This document shows, piece after piece, positions 48,140 to 61,254 of a stretch of 64,000 nucleotides of DNA. Made by a program: the position numbers and the translations under genes. Position 1 is the stretch's first letter. Each line of letters opens with the position of its first letter. Source of the DNA: Zingiber officinale (lineage: Eukaryota > Streptophyta > Magnoliopsida > Zingiberales > Zingiberaceae); the NCBI RefSeq assembly GCF_018446385.1, contig NC_056000.1, positions 32,566,011-32,630,010 of the forward strand, written 5' to 3'. Below the pieces are notes generated by a model that did not search any database, had not been told where the DNA came from, and saw only the letters and a list, made by a program, of their open reading frames with translations.

Positions 48140-49762
48140 ATGGCTATGAAGGAAGGATTTAGCACCAATCGTCCTCCCTATTTCGACGGAGCAGATTTTC
48201 AGTACTGGAAGAGTCGCATGGAGTATTACCTCAAGACTGATATCTCCATGTGGTTCTCGGTCAAGGAAGGATTCACACCACCGAAGGATGAAGAAGGTAA
48301 GGAACTCGATTCATCAAGGTGGTCTACCGAACAAACTCGTAAAGGGCAAGCTGATGCCAAGGCAGTAGTCACCTTATAATGTAGGATTGCCAAGGACCAA
48401 CTCATCAAGGAAGGTCCATTCTCGAGTGCAAAAGATTTATGGAACAAGCTTATTGAGCTTCAAGAAGGAACTCGCGATTCTCGGATAGCCAAGAGGGACC
48501 TATTCTTGAATCAACTACAAAATCTCATTATGAAGGAAAACGAAACGGTAAGTGAACTACATGGGAGGTTCAAGGAAATCATCAACGGACTACAATCCGT
48601 AGATGAACGCGTGGAGAATCGCGATCTAGTAAGGTACGCTCTTAAATCCTTTCCAAGGAATGCCTTGTGGTCATCTATGGTAGATGCCTACAAGGTTTCC
48701 AAGGATCTTTCCATTGTTAAATTAGACAAATTCTTTTGTGAAATGGAACTTCATGAACTTGCTAACAAAGGTCAAAGAGAGAAAGGTATTGCCTTAGTTG
48801 CAGGACCAAAGAACAAGGATGGAAGAAGAAAGAGGGAAAAGAAGAAGGAGAAAGAGATTTCTTCATCTACATCCTCATCTGAGTCTGATGATGAAGGCGG
48901 ATCATCATCAAGCGAGATGGCCAACTTCGTGAGAAGAATTATGAGGAGAAGCCGAAGATACAAAGGAAAAGGTAAACCTAATGATCAAAATATCGATAAG
49001 ACTAATGTTACATGTTATGAGTGTAGCAAGAAAGGCCACTACCGGAGTGAGTGTCCAAAACTCAAGAAGGAGGAACGGGCCAAAAAGAAGGAGGAGAGAG
49101 CCAAGAAGAAGAAAGCTCTCAAGGCCACTTGGGATGAATCTTCCTCAAGCTCATCGGAGGAGGAAGAGAAGAAGGAGAAGAGTACTCGGCAATTGGCACT
49201 TATGGCAAGGGAGGAGTCCGAGTCCGAGAGTGATGACTCAAGCACTTCAGCCGCAGCTTCATCATCTTCGGATGATGAAGAGGTAACCTCTTCTCACTTA
49301 GAAAAATGTTATAAGACTATTACACATTTGTCTACCTTGCTTAAAAAATCAAAAACAGAAAATAAATCATTAAAAGAAGAAGTAGAGAACTTGAGAGCTC
49401 TTAGGGAAGATGAGGTTGATGACCTACATCTAGAGCTCCTTGAAGATGAGAACAAGGCCTTGAAGGGTGAGGTTGAGAAACTCAAGAAAATGCTTGAGAA
49501 ATTCTCAACTAGCTCTAAGACCCTAGACATGATTCTAAATGCCCAAAGGACAGTCTACAACAAGGTTGGATTAGGATACCAACCTAAGGAGTCTAGCTTT
49601 ATTTCTTTAGTGTCAAGAACCCAATTTCATAGATCGCATGTTTCTAGGGTTCATGAGACTAGGAAGAAGGTAACAAAGGCATGGGTGCCTAAGTCCTTCA
49701 TTGTAGATGCATTAGGTCCCAAGATTTGGGTACCTAAAACATCTATCTTTCGTGTCTTGTAG
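48140..49762 (+). pseudogene. Sirevirus gag region
   Basis: Begins MAMKEGFSTNRPPYFDGADF, the start typical of plant Copia gag. A CCHC zinc knuckle follows (CYECSKKGHYRSEC) near 49015-49055. Then come a long Lys/Glu and Ser-rich part and a coiled coil (about 49290-49510). This long gag with a coiled-coil extension is typical of Sireviruses. The region looks largely intact. Confidence 0.85.
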
Positions 49763-49765
49763 ACA

Positions 49766-52700
49766 TTGGTAAAGGGGGAGCGTCTATCAACTTGGTTTGT
49801 TGATAGTGGATGCTCCAAGCACATGACCGAGGACAAGTCACTATTTTCTACCATTCAAAACAAAAATAGAGGTAATGTGTCATTTGGTAATAATGGTAGC
49901 CTTAAGGTTATAGGGGTTGGAGACATTCATATATCCGAATATCTTCAAATCAAGAATGTCCTTCTAGTCAAGGGGATGACTTTTAATCTCCTAAGTGTCA
50001 GTCAATTGTGTGATACGAGTTACACAATTGAGTTTCATTCGAGTCAATGACTAGTCAAAAACATTGACACACTTGACACAGTACTAGTAGGCACAAGGGT
50101 AGATAACATTTATCAAGTTTCTTTTAAAAGTGCTACTAATGCTCTTGCTAAGTGTTTCATGTCAAAAGAAGAAGAATCGTGGCTTTGGCATAGGAGGTTG
50201 GCTCTTGTGAACATGAAGAATATCCGGAAGCTGGTCAACAAAGGGTTAGTGCGAGGCTTACCAAGCATCAAGTACCAAAAGACCAAATTGTGTGATGCAT
50301 GTCAGAAGGGTAAGCAAACTAAAGCGCCTCATAAAGGTAAAAGCGCTGTAAGTACAACTACTGCCTTAGACTTATTACATATGGATTTGTTTGATTGCAG
50401 TAGTATTATTTCATTAAATGGAAGTAGATACTCTTTAGTGATTATTGATGACTTTACTAGGTATACATGGACCTTCTTTTTGAAAACTAAGGATCAAACC
50501 ATAGATATTTTTATTTCCTTTTGTAGAAGAACTGAAAATGAAAAATCAACAACAATTAAAACCATTAGAAGTGATCATGGTGGGGAATTTCAAAATCATA
50601 GGTTTTTAGAATTTTGTCAAGAAAAAGGATATAGGCATGAGTTCTCTACTCCAAGGACCCCACAGCAAAGTGGGGTTGTGGAGAGAAAGAACCGAGTCTT
50701 ACAAGAGGCTGCACGAAGTATGCTCAATGAGTACTCACTACCGAGTTACTTATGGGCTGAAGCTGTAAATACAGCTTGCTATGTGCAAAACCGAATCCTG
50801 ATACATAGGTTTTTAGGAAAGACTCCCCATGAACTTTGGTTTGGAAAACCCCCTACAATTAAACATCTTAGGGTGTTTGGTTGTAAGGTGTTTATTTTGA
50901 ACACCAAGGATCATCTTGGAAAATTTTTGGCTAAGGCTGATGAAGGGATACTGGTCGGGTACTCGCTCACCAGCAAAGCCTATCGAGTCTACAACAATAG
51001 GACTAAATTGATTGAAGAGTCCTCTGATGTAGCTTTTGAAGAAATCCCTAACTTAAATGATCAATCAAGGGATGTAGGAGAAATTCAACTTGAACTTAGA
51101 AGGCTAAGTTTGAATGATCGAAACATAGAAAGAGTCGAAGTTGACTCTGATGATGATGAACAAAGGCAACAAAGAACTCAATCTGATCCTTTGCCTGATA
51201 TTGAGTCCTTGCCTGTGCCTAGTGAGACCATTCATGAGGCACCACCAACATCAAGACAATCTAGGATAGCCACTAGTCATCCCCAAGACCAAATTGTGGG
51301 AGACATCCAACAAGGGGTTAGGACTAGGTTATTCTTTAGAAATGAGTCTAATGAAGTCGCATTGATTTCAGAGATTGAACCAAAATTAGTTGATGAGGCA
51401 TTGCGCGATCCTGATTGGATCATAGCTATGCAAGATGAGTTAGGTCAATTTGAAAGGAGCCAAGTGTGGGACTTAGTTCCTAGACCTAAGAAGACCACCA
51501 TTATTGGAACTAAATGGGTCTTCAAAAATAAGTTAAATCAAAAGGGAGAAGTTGTAAGAAACAAGGCAAGACTTGTAGCCAAGGGCTATAGTCAAGTCAA
51601 AGGTCTCGATTATGATGAGACTTATGCTCCCGTGGCCCGATTAGAGTCCATTCGTTTGATGCTAGCTTTTGCTGCACATAGAGGTTTCAAGCTCTATCAA
51701 ATGGATGTTAAATCTGTCTTCTTAAATGGCTTTATTAAAGAAGAAGTCTATGTTGAACAACCACCGGGGTTTGTGAATACCGAAGCTCCAAACCACGTGT
51801 ACAAACTCAAGAAAGCACTTTATGGGCTTAAACAAGCACCACGAGCTTGGTACGAAAGGTTGTCAACATATTTGCTAGAAAAGGATTTTGTAAGAGGCCA
51901 AATAGACCCAACACTATTTCTGCATAGAGATGGTGAAAACATTTTTGTAGCCCAAGTGTATGTCGATGACATAATTTGTGGCTCAAATAACAAGGGCTAT
52001 TTGAGTGAATTTATTTCTCACATGGAAAGTGAGTTTGAGATGAGTCTAGTAGGAGAATTGACTTTCTTCCTTGGACTTGAAATCAAACAAACTCGAGATG
52101 GAATTTATGTCCATCAAACGAAATACACTCAAGAGATGCTCAAAAAATTCAACATGAGTGACTCTAAGGAAGTGTCCACTCCAATGGCGACAAACACTTG
52201 TCTTGACAATGATGAGAGTGGGAAACCAGTTGATCTAACGCAATATAGAAGCATGATCGGTAGTCTTCTATATCTCACAGCTAGTCGACCGGACATACTT
52301 TTTGCTGTGGGCATGTGTGCTAGATATCAAGTTTGTGCCAAGGAATCTCATTTAACTGCAGTTAAGAGAATTCTAAGATATCTCAAGGGCACAATTAGAG
52401 TAGGACTGTGGTACCCTCGTACGGAGTCTTTTGATTTGATAGGCTATACCGATTCCGATTATGCTGGATGCAAATTGGATCGGAAAAGCACTAGTGGGGG
52501 TTGCCAATTTTTAGGTTCATCGTTGATTAGTTGGTCAAGTCGGAAGCAACATTGTGTTGCTCTCTCCACGACCGAGGCTGAATACATTGCCATGGGAGAG
52601 TGTATCACAATTGTTGTGGATGATTCACACTCTAGAAGATTATGGACTTTCATATAAAGGAGTGCAAGTGTTGTGTGACAACATTAGCACAATAAACCTA

Positions 52701-52901
52701 ACGAAAAATCCAGTCCATCATTCTAGGACCAAACACATTGAAGTGCATCATCACTTCATTAGAGATCACGTAGCTAGGGGAGACATTGCACTCACATATG
52801 TTGAGTCAAAGTCAAACTTAGCCGATATTTTCACCAAACCCCTTCCGGAAAATGAATTTAGTCATTTAAGGAGGGAATTGGGAATGTGTTTGGCTCAATA
52901 A
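49766..52901 (+). pseudogene. Sirevirus pol region (protease, integrase, reverse transcriptase, RNase H)
   Basis: Parts in order: protease (WFVDSGCSKHMT, about 49795-50050); integrase zinc-binding and core ([39 protein letters not shown]; about 50160-51050); reverse transcriptase ([29 protein letters not shown]; about 51400-52150); and RNase H ([28 protein letters not shown]; about 52440-52900). All Copia hallmarks are present. The region has a small number of interruptions and is treated as a fossil. Confidence 0.9.
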
Positions 52902-55900
52902 GTAATTTTGACCATATCATGATCAATAAGGACCATTAAAATGACAAGAGAAATTGGAAAATTAATTTGGGCAACTTGGGGACATCTCACACAAACTATA
53001 AGGTTTAACAAAATATTTTTGTTTGCTAGAAATGGGGTGAGATGCTAGGATCAACCAAATTATTTAAAATGTATCATGCATCCCTTGAATAATTAGGTTG
53101 AAGAGACATAAACTGAGTATGGGGAAGGCCATTACATAATTCATATGTATTTGGCTCCTAAATCTTACTCATATATTCCAACCAAGGAATCTTGGTTGGA
53201 CCTGTGTCTAGAAATCATCTAACCTGGTTGATGTGTTGATTGATACCCTTGATTGATACCTTCCTGATTTTGATTGAAAATAGGACAAGTTGGTGAAGAA
53301 ATTTTGACATATTTTGACAAACTTGTAACTACTCATAGCAAGGATATATTTTGAACCGATAGCCTGAGTCAGATTTATTACCTTGGTTCACTATAAATCA
53401 TAGTTTTCAGCAAACAAACAAAACAAACTTCTCTGGTTTTGAAACTTTAAGATTCAACACATTTGTTATGAAGTGTCTGAAACTTTCGAGCCCGTGATAA
53501 TTCCAAATCATTAGAGCTCATCATTAGGAAATATTCTTTGGTATAACTGAATATAATCTGTGGGCTCTTCAGATCCTAGATTCTGAACTTGGAAGTTGTT
53601 GAATCAAGTTTCAGAGCTGTCGATACGAATATCGAACCCTGATCGGTCCAGGGCCGATCAGATGATATCTCGATCGGTCTCTGACCGATCGGGAGAGTCT
53701 TCGATATCGATCGGTGCACCGATCAATGGTTTAACGCGTATCGGCGATTCTTGGTGGACTTACGATCGGTCGGGGACCGATCGGAGCTTCCTGATCGGTC
53801 TCACGACCGATCGGGGAGGCGATCCAGATCATCGATCGGTCCGGGACCGATCGAGGCTCTGATCGGTCTCACGACCGATCGGGAGGCTCTACTGATCCAC
53901 CTTGATCGGTCAGACCGATCCGGAAACTTCCTTCGTCACGCGATCCGAACATGCCACCGTCGGGGCGTTTCCCTGATCGGTCAGGATTTCTCCTGATCGG
54001 ACAGCCGTCCGATCTTATGATCTGATCACCCTTTTAACTTCACCCAGTCCTTCGTTCTCTCATTTCACGCCGAAAACCCTAGCCGAACCACTCCTCAGTC
54101 CCGACTCTTCTCTCCATCTTCTCCGAAAACCTCAAATGGCGCCCAGGTAACTTCCTTTCTCCCCTAAATCTGTTCATTTCTGACATGTTAGTTTCTTTTC
54201 ACAGTGTTTCTCTGTGTGTTGTCTCGGTTCTCTTCTTTGTGGCTCCCGTGGTCTCCCATTTGCCTCAACCGTGTCCTATTTTTGACCTATTTAGGAAGAA
54301 ATCTGTCGGTGAGGGTACTTCTAAGTCTTCTGCCGAGAAGTCCAAGTCCCAGGCACCCTCCTGACCTCAACCTTTCTCTTCTTCAAGATTCCCGAACCGA
54401 CAGTTTGAACAAGCGTTTCAACAGAGGACATTCAAACTACTCCCATGTCGATCTGTGGATCGAAAGTACATGGATGAGTTTTGTCCCTCTGTATCCGAAA
54501 CACTAGCATATTACAATCTTAACTCGTTAGTCTACTTAGAAAGGAACATCAACTCTGACCTAGTATCTGAATTCTACAACAATCTTCATCAAAGCAGCGA
54601 TGGTATTTATAGAACCAGAGTCGCTAAGAAAATTGTTGATTTCTCTGTAGTAGAATTCTTTAGGTATCTAGGTTGCCGAGTTTGTTCAGGAGATCCTTTT
54701 CCCATTTTTCCTGATTTACCAGAATCATTACCTCCTCCACTTGATGTATCACCTGATTCCATCTATGAGTACTTCTTCGGTCATCCTAGACCAGGTGGAC
54801 TGGATGAGTTGGATGTTGATTTTTCCACCTTTGCCGCTCTACGACTATCTGCCCCTGACTATATTCTTTTTAAGATAGTCACAAACTGTCTCCTTCCAAT
54901 CACGTCCAAACCTTTAGCAGAGATCTGACCATACCACTGCCTGATGCTTTATGGTTTGCGTCGGCGTCTCGACTTTGACATTATGTCCAGCATCTATTCT
55001 TCGATCATCTCCTATTCTCAGCCTAGCAGTTCCACCATTTATATGCCTTATGGGCATATAATTACAGATTGGCTCGAGACCCTTCAGATAGATGTGTCTA
55101 AGGGTAGGATAGTGAAGATGGTCAGACAGCAGGCTTGGGAAACGGGCATTTTCCAAGTCCGGTATCTTGGGACATGTTTGGTGGAAGGATGGGAGAGGTC
55201 TAGGAGAGTTACCACGGGCACTTCCTCGACAGTTCTTGTTCCTCCTCCTGCCGATGAGGCCAATCGACTGTTGGCGGATCGAGCTAGAGAGCCGCCGATC
55301 AAGCACGATGAGTGAGCTCCATGGATGCGTTCGGATCGATCAGCTATGATGATCTGTGATCGTTGGTGAGTCGCTTCTAATTTGGATGGCCAACTACCCA
55401 CCTCCACAGCATTTCTCGGGCCATCCACCTTCGAGCTCCAGCATGCCGCCTCAGGGTTATGAGCCTCCCGCGGATGATGATGATGTTCCTCATGTTGAGG
55501 AAATTGATTGATACATTCTATGTGTTATTTTGCCTGTCTGTGTGTTGGATGATATTTGTTGGATATCTGTGTCTGACCTGGATACTTATGCTACTCATAT
55601 ATTTTTGCTATTCATTTGTCTATTTCTCGTTTTTCCTTATGCTTCAGTTCATATTAATATGCTGTTCCTATGCCATGACTTGATTGTATCTTATCTCTTT
55701 CTTATTGTTACATAGTACACTTCGAGGGAACTCTAGGTGCATTAAGAAAAGACAGTATGGGTTAAGGGGGAGTCTTTTGAGTCTTATCACCCCATTCGCA
55801 CCTTTTCGGTGTTTGACAAAGGGGGAGAGATATCTAAGTTTAGAGATGTATCAAGGTTTGATTTTAGGGGAGAAGATAACGGGGAGGATCTTGATTCTCG

Positions 55901-56015
55901 TTATTGACTTCCTTACATCATGGTATATTCATCTTAGGGGGAGGATCTTGATTCCCCTAAAATTATGAAAATAAGAACATTTCTGATCTAAACTTAAATC
56001 GTGTTGTCAAACAAC
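52902..56015 (+). other. Extra 3' region of the Sirevirus, with an unassigned open frame
   Basis: About 3.1 kb between RNase H and the polypurine tract, in the place where Sireviruses carry an additional (sometimes called env-like) reading frame. A GATCGGTC palindrome cluster lies at about 53640-54015. An open stretch at 54455-54928 encodes a protein-like sequence (ETLAYYNLNSLVYLERNINS, VVEFFRYLGCRVCSGDPFPI). It is without a signal peptide or clear membrane segment at its start, and I do not recognise its function. The region is broken in a few places. Confidence 0.6.
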
Positions 56016-56029
56016 AAAAAGGGGGAGAT
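56016..56029 (+). other. Polypurine tract of the Sirevirus
   Basis: AAAAAGGGGGAGAT immediately before the 3' LTR. Related GGGGGAG tracts occur upstream near 55764, 55820 and 55936, matching the multiple-tract pattern known in Sireviruses. Confidence 0.85.
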
Positions 56030-57849
56030 TGTTAATACAGTCTGACCTGGCTGTTGTTTTGATGTTGACACTGATTTAAGTTTGTATCAGATGTTATTTG
56101 AACTCGGATTGATTACTGATCAAGGTTGATCGTGTGGAAGGGAAAAGTCCAAGTTGAAAACTTGGCACGCGAAGTCGGAGAGGGCTTGGTAGCTCGTTCT
56201 CCGTACTAGGTCGGAGAGGGCTCGGTAGCTCGTTCTCTGGACCTGACGAAGTCGGAGAGGGCTCGGAAGCTTGTTCTCCGGACTAGGACAGAGAGGGCTC
56301 GGTAGCTCGTTCTCTAGACCTGACGAAGTCGGAGAGGGCTCGGAAGCTCGTTCTCCGGACTAGGTCAGAGAGGGCTCGGTAGCTCGTTCTCTGGACCTGA
56401 CGAAGTCGGAGAGGGCTCGGAAGCTCGTTCTCCGGACTAGGTCAGAGAGGGCTCGGTAGCTCGTTCTCTGGACCTGACGAAGTCGGAGAGGGCTCGGTAG
56501 CTCGTTCTCCGGACTAGGTCAGAGAGGGCTCGGTAGCTCGTTCTCTGGACCTGACTGAGTCGGAGAGGGCTTGGTAGTTTGTTCTCCGGATTAGGTCAGA
56601 GAGAGACCTAAGTGGATATTCCATGGTGCATTGGATCGGTCGGCAGACCGATCCAGTGGTACATGAGACAGTGGATCGGTCGGCAGACCGATCCAGTGAA
56701 ACTAAGTTTCCTTATTGGTCTGGTGACCGATCAGGAAACACTCAGTAGCACACTGAGTGTAATCTGATCGGTCTGTGGATCGATCAGGAAACACTCAGTA
56801 GCACACTGAGTGTAATCTGATCGGTCTGTAGACCGATCAGGAGATGCTATTGCGAAGAGAAGAGGGAAGGATCGGTCATGGAGACCGATCCAGCTGCGGC
56901 CTGATCGGTCTCCACGACCGATCAGGAAAGCTGTGGACCGATCAGGATATGTCCTGATCGGTCCATGGATCGGTCTGGTGACCGATCCACACATAATCTG
57001 ATTTGTTCGATGTTCTGCGATTCCTCCACTACATCTGATTTGTCTGATTCATGTGATATAACCCTCTGTGCTGTTAGCTTTTGAGTTTGCAGGATTACAG
57101 GCACCATTCCAAGCATAATTTCAAATTAAGTCCATAAGAGGAATACGACAAATGGACTTTCTGCTGTGATTCGCGGCGCATGGTGCATTTGAAGCATCAA
57201 CGGCTACTGGTGAGATCTGGCTGCGATCCGCTTTACTCCTGGTGATTGGTTCGAGCTCAGAAGACACCAATGAAGACTGTGATTTCATTGGTGTGAGTTC
57301 AGAGGATCAGGTAAGGAGGAAAAGGGATTGGCTGCAGCGATGATTTTGTGCAGATTTACCACGATTCGTGACATCAGAGAACAGGGGCTTAAGAAGCAGA
57401 AAACAGCGAGAGTAAAAAAAAACAAGAAGCAAGCAAGAAAGTGAAAAAAGTTCTGTTGATCGTTCTTGAGCTCTCGTGTGAAAAACTGCGATCTGTGAGT
57501 TCTTGTTTCCACTGATTCTTCTTTGCCACCGAGCTCTGTAAGTCTTGTGCTTTAACATATATATTTCTTGAGACTTTGTGGAGAGGTTACTCCACCGAGA
57601 AGGAGGATCTTTAGCCGGAATTTATCCGGGGTGCGATCTACCGAAGATCAAGAAGTCGTCCACCTTACGGACACGCCGAGGAGTAGGGGCAAGTTATCCC
57701 CGAACCTCGTAAATCCGTGTGTTAGTGTGCTTGTTTCTTTTGTTTTAGTTTCCTAATTTCGCTGTGCTAACAAGTTTCTCTGTAGAAATCTTTGCTTAAG
57801 TTTTTAAGAGGCTATTCACCCCCCCCTCTAGCCATCTAAGATCCTAACA
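56030..57849 (+). repeat. 3' LTR of the Sirevirus
   Basis: 1820 bp, same termini and internal arrays as the 5' LTR. It is 7 bp longer, owing to a short segment near 56840. Differences between the two LTRs are mostly transitions. Confidence 0.95.
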
Positions 57850-57854
57850 GGTAC

Positions 57855-59648
57855 CACCCGATCGTCGACCTTCCTCTTCCGGCCACCTGATCTTTCCTCT
57901 CTAGCCGACTGCTGCTAATCCACCCCGAGCCAACATCTTTTAGATCCACCTCTTCATTCACTATCATGCAGCGAGGGAGACGGGCACAACTCCTTGTACA
58001 CTAGAATGGCTAGCCGGAGATCTATCCTCTCTTCAGTTTGGGGAGGAGGACAGATCCACTAGGACACCATCTTCTCATCGGATATGAGGTGGAGAGTTCT
58101 TTCTTCATGGTAGCATTCAATTTCTTCATCGAACGACTACGGATCAGAAATAAGGCAAGATATGTTTAGTATTGGATTGATACAGATTTGAAGTCAATTC
58201 TATGTTAAATGTTAACTAATTGATGGTGAGGAGAAATGTTTAGAATTGAAGTTGTTTTTACAAAATTGAATCCATTTTATCTATATTGTTTTGGTTAATT
58301 AGGGGGGGGGGGGGGGGGGTGATGGTGATTGTTGAATTGGGCAAGGGATATCAGATTGACAAGGAGATTATTTGGATTTGGGATCTACCAATATCCAATT
58401 GGTTAAGGGATAAATGTATGATAGTTAATGGAAATGGTTGGAGTTAAATCTGATTGGATAAATGGATTTGGTTAATGATTAGATTCGGTGGTTAGCAATT
58501 GATCATATGGATGAACTATGTATATTGAGTTTATGATTCTTAATAGTTGATTCAATAGATTAAACGATTGGATGACTATTAGGTTGAATTGTATTATGAA
58601 GATGATGGATTAATTAGGGGTAAACTGTATTTTTTTATGAAAAGGTAAATATATATCATCAAAATGCACAAACATACAAAAGGGTCATAGAGCCTCTTAT
58701 GTCATGTCTGATGAACATACAAATCTGGAAGAGGAACCATAATCGTGTACATGTACTCACTCGTGTACCAACTCTCGCACTGTCTACTGCTCATGCTGGC
58801 TGCATGCTCAACCAGCATCGCCCCTAATCTGTGTCCATACTGTTCGTGTAGGGGTTAATCAATGACCATATTTTGATTGGGGTTACCCTAAATAGGTTTG
58901 AGAATTTGATTTAGGTATTTAATTCATATGTAATTGGCTAAATCCATATATCATATAATTGCAGGACTTTGATTCGAGATGAGCGTCTCTACATGAGATT
59001 GATTTATCACGATCAATAGATAAAGGCGAGTATTTGTTCCTTAGCCTCTTTAGTTCTTTGAACTTAGTGAATGGTTGTTTTGATTAATGGATTATACTGC
59101 TTTACCTTAAATTAATTCATTTGTTATTCTGCTTGATACTTCAGTGCTTGACCTTAGAGATGATCTATTTATTTCATATACAATTTTGGCTTTGGATATC
59201 TATACTCTATTGTGCGTACACATATAGAGTATGCACTGGAGGGGATTTCTGGTTGACTGTGATGACATGTTGATTATGCATATGTTGTTGAGTGCATACA
59301 TGTTTTGTATGTATTATAGGAGTCACTATGTTGACTGCCCATTTACATGTTGTGTGTGCACATATGTCTGAGGTTTACTATGGGAGGAATTATGTCGATT
59401 ATATCCATGTTATGTGTGCATGTGTGTTTGATGTGGCTTTTGAAGGTATCAAGTCGATTAAACCTATATTGAGTGTGTATACGGGTTTAGTGTATACTTT
59501 TGGAGGTATCAAGTTGATTGATCCTATGTTGTCAAGTAACCACTTGTGTATGGGGCGTATAATATGTGTTACTTTATATTTTATGTGTTGATTAGTAGAC
59601 ACCTGTTGGATCTATCCATACTTTTATATTTTATGTGATAGATGGATA
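57855..59648 (+). mobile_element. Old LTR-like sequence, segment 2, with a poly-G run
   Basis: Continues segment 1 (45631-46270) after the Sirevirus. It includes a run of 18 G at 58302-58319. Direct repeats built on TTTACATGTTGTGTGTGCA and TTATGTGTGCATGTGTGTTT lie at about 59280-59560. No coding sequence could be recognised. Confidence 0.35.
58302..58319 (+). repeat. Poly-G homopolymer, 18 G
   Basis: An uninterrupted run of 18 G within an AT-rich context. True length may differ, since homopolymers of this size are prone to sequencing error. Confidence 0.8.
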
Positions 59649-61254
59649 TGTTGGGATTTTCGAGCCGTAAAAATCACTTTTTGCGTTGCGGAAACCTCGA
59701 AATCCCATGCCACCGGATCCGTGCGAAGTTATAAAAACAAAATTTTCATGTATATGTTTTTTAAACCTAGATCTACTCTAGATCTATATGGTAGAGAGAT
59801 TACCCTTGATGCGAAGCCCTTGGCTTATCCCGCTCGTCCAAGTTTGTCGGATCTCGAGAGTGTTCAAGTGGACACTCCTCTATACGTATCCACACGAACG
59901 ATTAGGTGGAGAAAAACCAAACAAAAGGTGTGCTAGCACCTTTGAAGGTTCGGCCAAGGTGGAGGAGAGGGAGAAGAAGATGAGAGGAGGAAGCAGAAGG
60001 AGGTTACCAAAACCAAAATGAAACTTACACAAGAGTTAAAGTGGCCGACCACTTCAAAAGCTTTTAAACCTCCATGGGATATCAAGAGTCAAGGCTCTTG
60101 ATCTCCCTCATGAGGTGGCACACACATGTACTAGCCTTGATGATGTGGCACATCATCATTGGTCCACTTAATGTCAACTCACAAATGAGGTGGTAATGGT
60201 CAAGTCAAACTTGACTTTTCATCTTCCTCTCAAGTCAAGTCAAACTTGACCACTTCTCTTCTATAGTTGATCAAATCTAACCATTGGTTCAAGTCAATTT
60301 TAATTTAATGAATCTCTATTTATTGAATTAAATTGGCTCAATGTCTAAGTCCAAATTAGACTCATTTGACACATGAACCAAATTGAGTCCAACTCAATTA
60401 GTTTACTTTGGATTACTCTTAATCCAATTTGGTTCATCACATGAACCTAATCCTCTTGGCTCATCAAATGAACCTAATCTCCATTTAATTGCCCTTTGTG
60501 TGTGACCCTATAGGTTCTTGTAATGTTGGCAATGCTCCTAAACCCATTTAGAAGCATAAGTAATGAGCGGTATCTAGCAACACATCATTACTACCCAAGT
60601 TACTGTTAGGATCGATGGTCGCGGCTAGAGAGGGGGGGTGTGAATAGCCGATCCCAAATCTTCGTTTCTTTCTACAAGTTGACGTTAGCGCAATGGAAAA
60701 TAAAATAATAGAAACGAAAGCGGAGAAATCAAACCTCAACACGCGTCGATGTAACGAGGTTCGGAGATATACTCTTACTCCTCGGCGTGTCCGTAAGGTG
60801 GACGAAGCCTATCAATCCGTCGGTGGATGAGTCCCTGGAGAACCGGCTAATAAATACTCCTTGTGGGTGGAGAAACCTCGCCACAATAGCTTGCAACAGC
60901 AATATGGAAATACAAAGAAGAGCAAAAACAAAATATACAATGAATGTACAAATACTCGCTTGCCTTCTCGTCGACTGAAGTCCCGGATGAAGCACCAACT
61001 TCACGGACGAATGCCAACAAGCAACTCAGTCGAAGAAGCTCACATGAAGCTTCGGAGCTCAGCAAAGCTCAAGAGCACAGCTTTCAGAAGAACAGCAGCT
61101 CAGTTCAGAGGAGGAAGAAGAAGAAGGAAGTAGTAGCCCTCGATCTCCTTTTATAACCTCTGATATCCTGAGCCAACCTGTGAACCTGCAAGCAAAAAGG
61201 CCAGAAAACAAAAGCCCGAAATAACCTAGTCGTTGAGTCACAACGGCTAGTCCT

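Larger units (their letters stand above)
46271..57849 (+). mobile_element. Sirevirus-type Ty1/Copia LTR retrotransposon, nearly whole
   Basis: 11,579 bp with LTRs at 46271-48083 and 56030-57849 and a perfect 5-bp target duplication GGTAC (46266-46270, 57850-57854). The order is primer-binding site, gag, protease, integrase, reverse transcriptase, RNase H, then an extra 3-kb region before the polypurine tract. Integrase before reverse transcriptase makes it Copia. The long coiled-coil gag, 1.8-kb palindrome-rich LTRs, extra 3' region and repeated polypurine tracts point to the Sirevirus lineage. By eye the LTRs differ at about 28 sites plus one 7-bp length change, about 1.5%. At an assumed 1.3e-8 substitutions per site per year this means roughly 0.6 million years. 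The coding part has a few interruptions, so it is a recent fossil. Confidence 0.93.
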
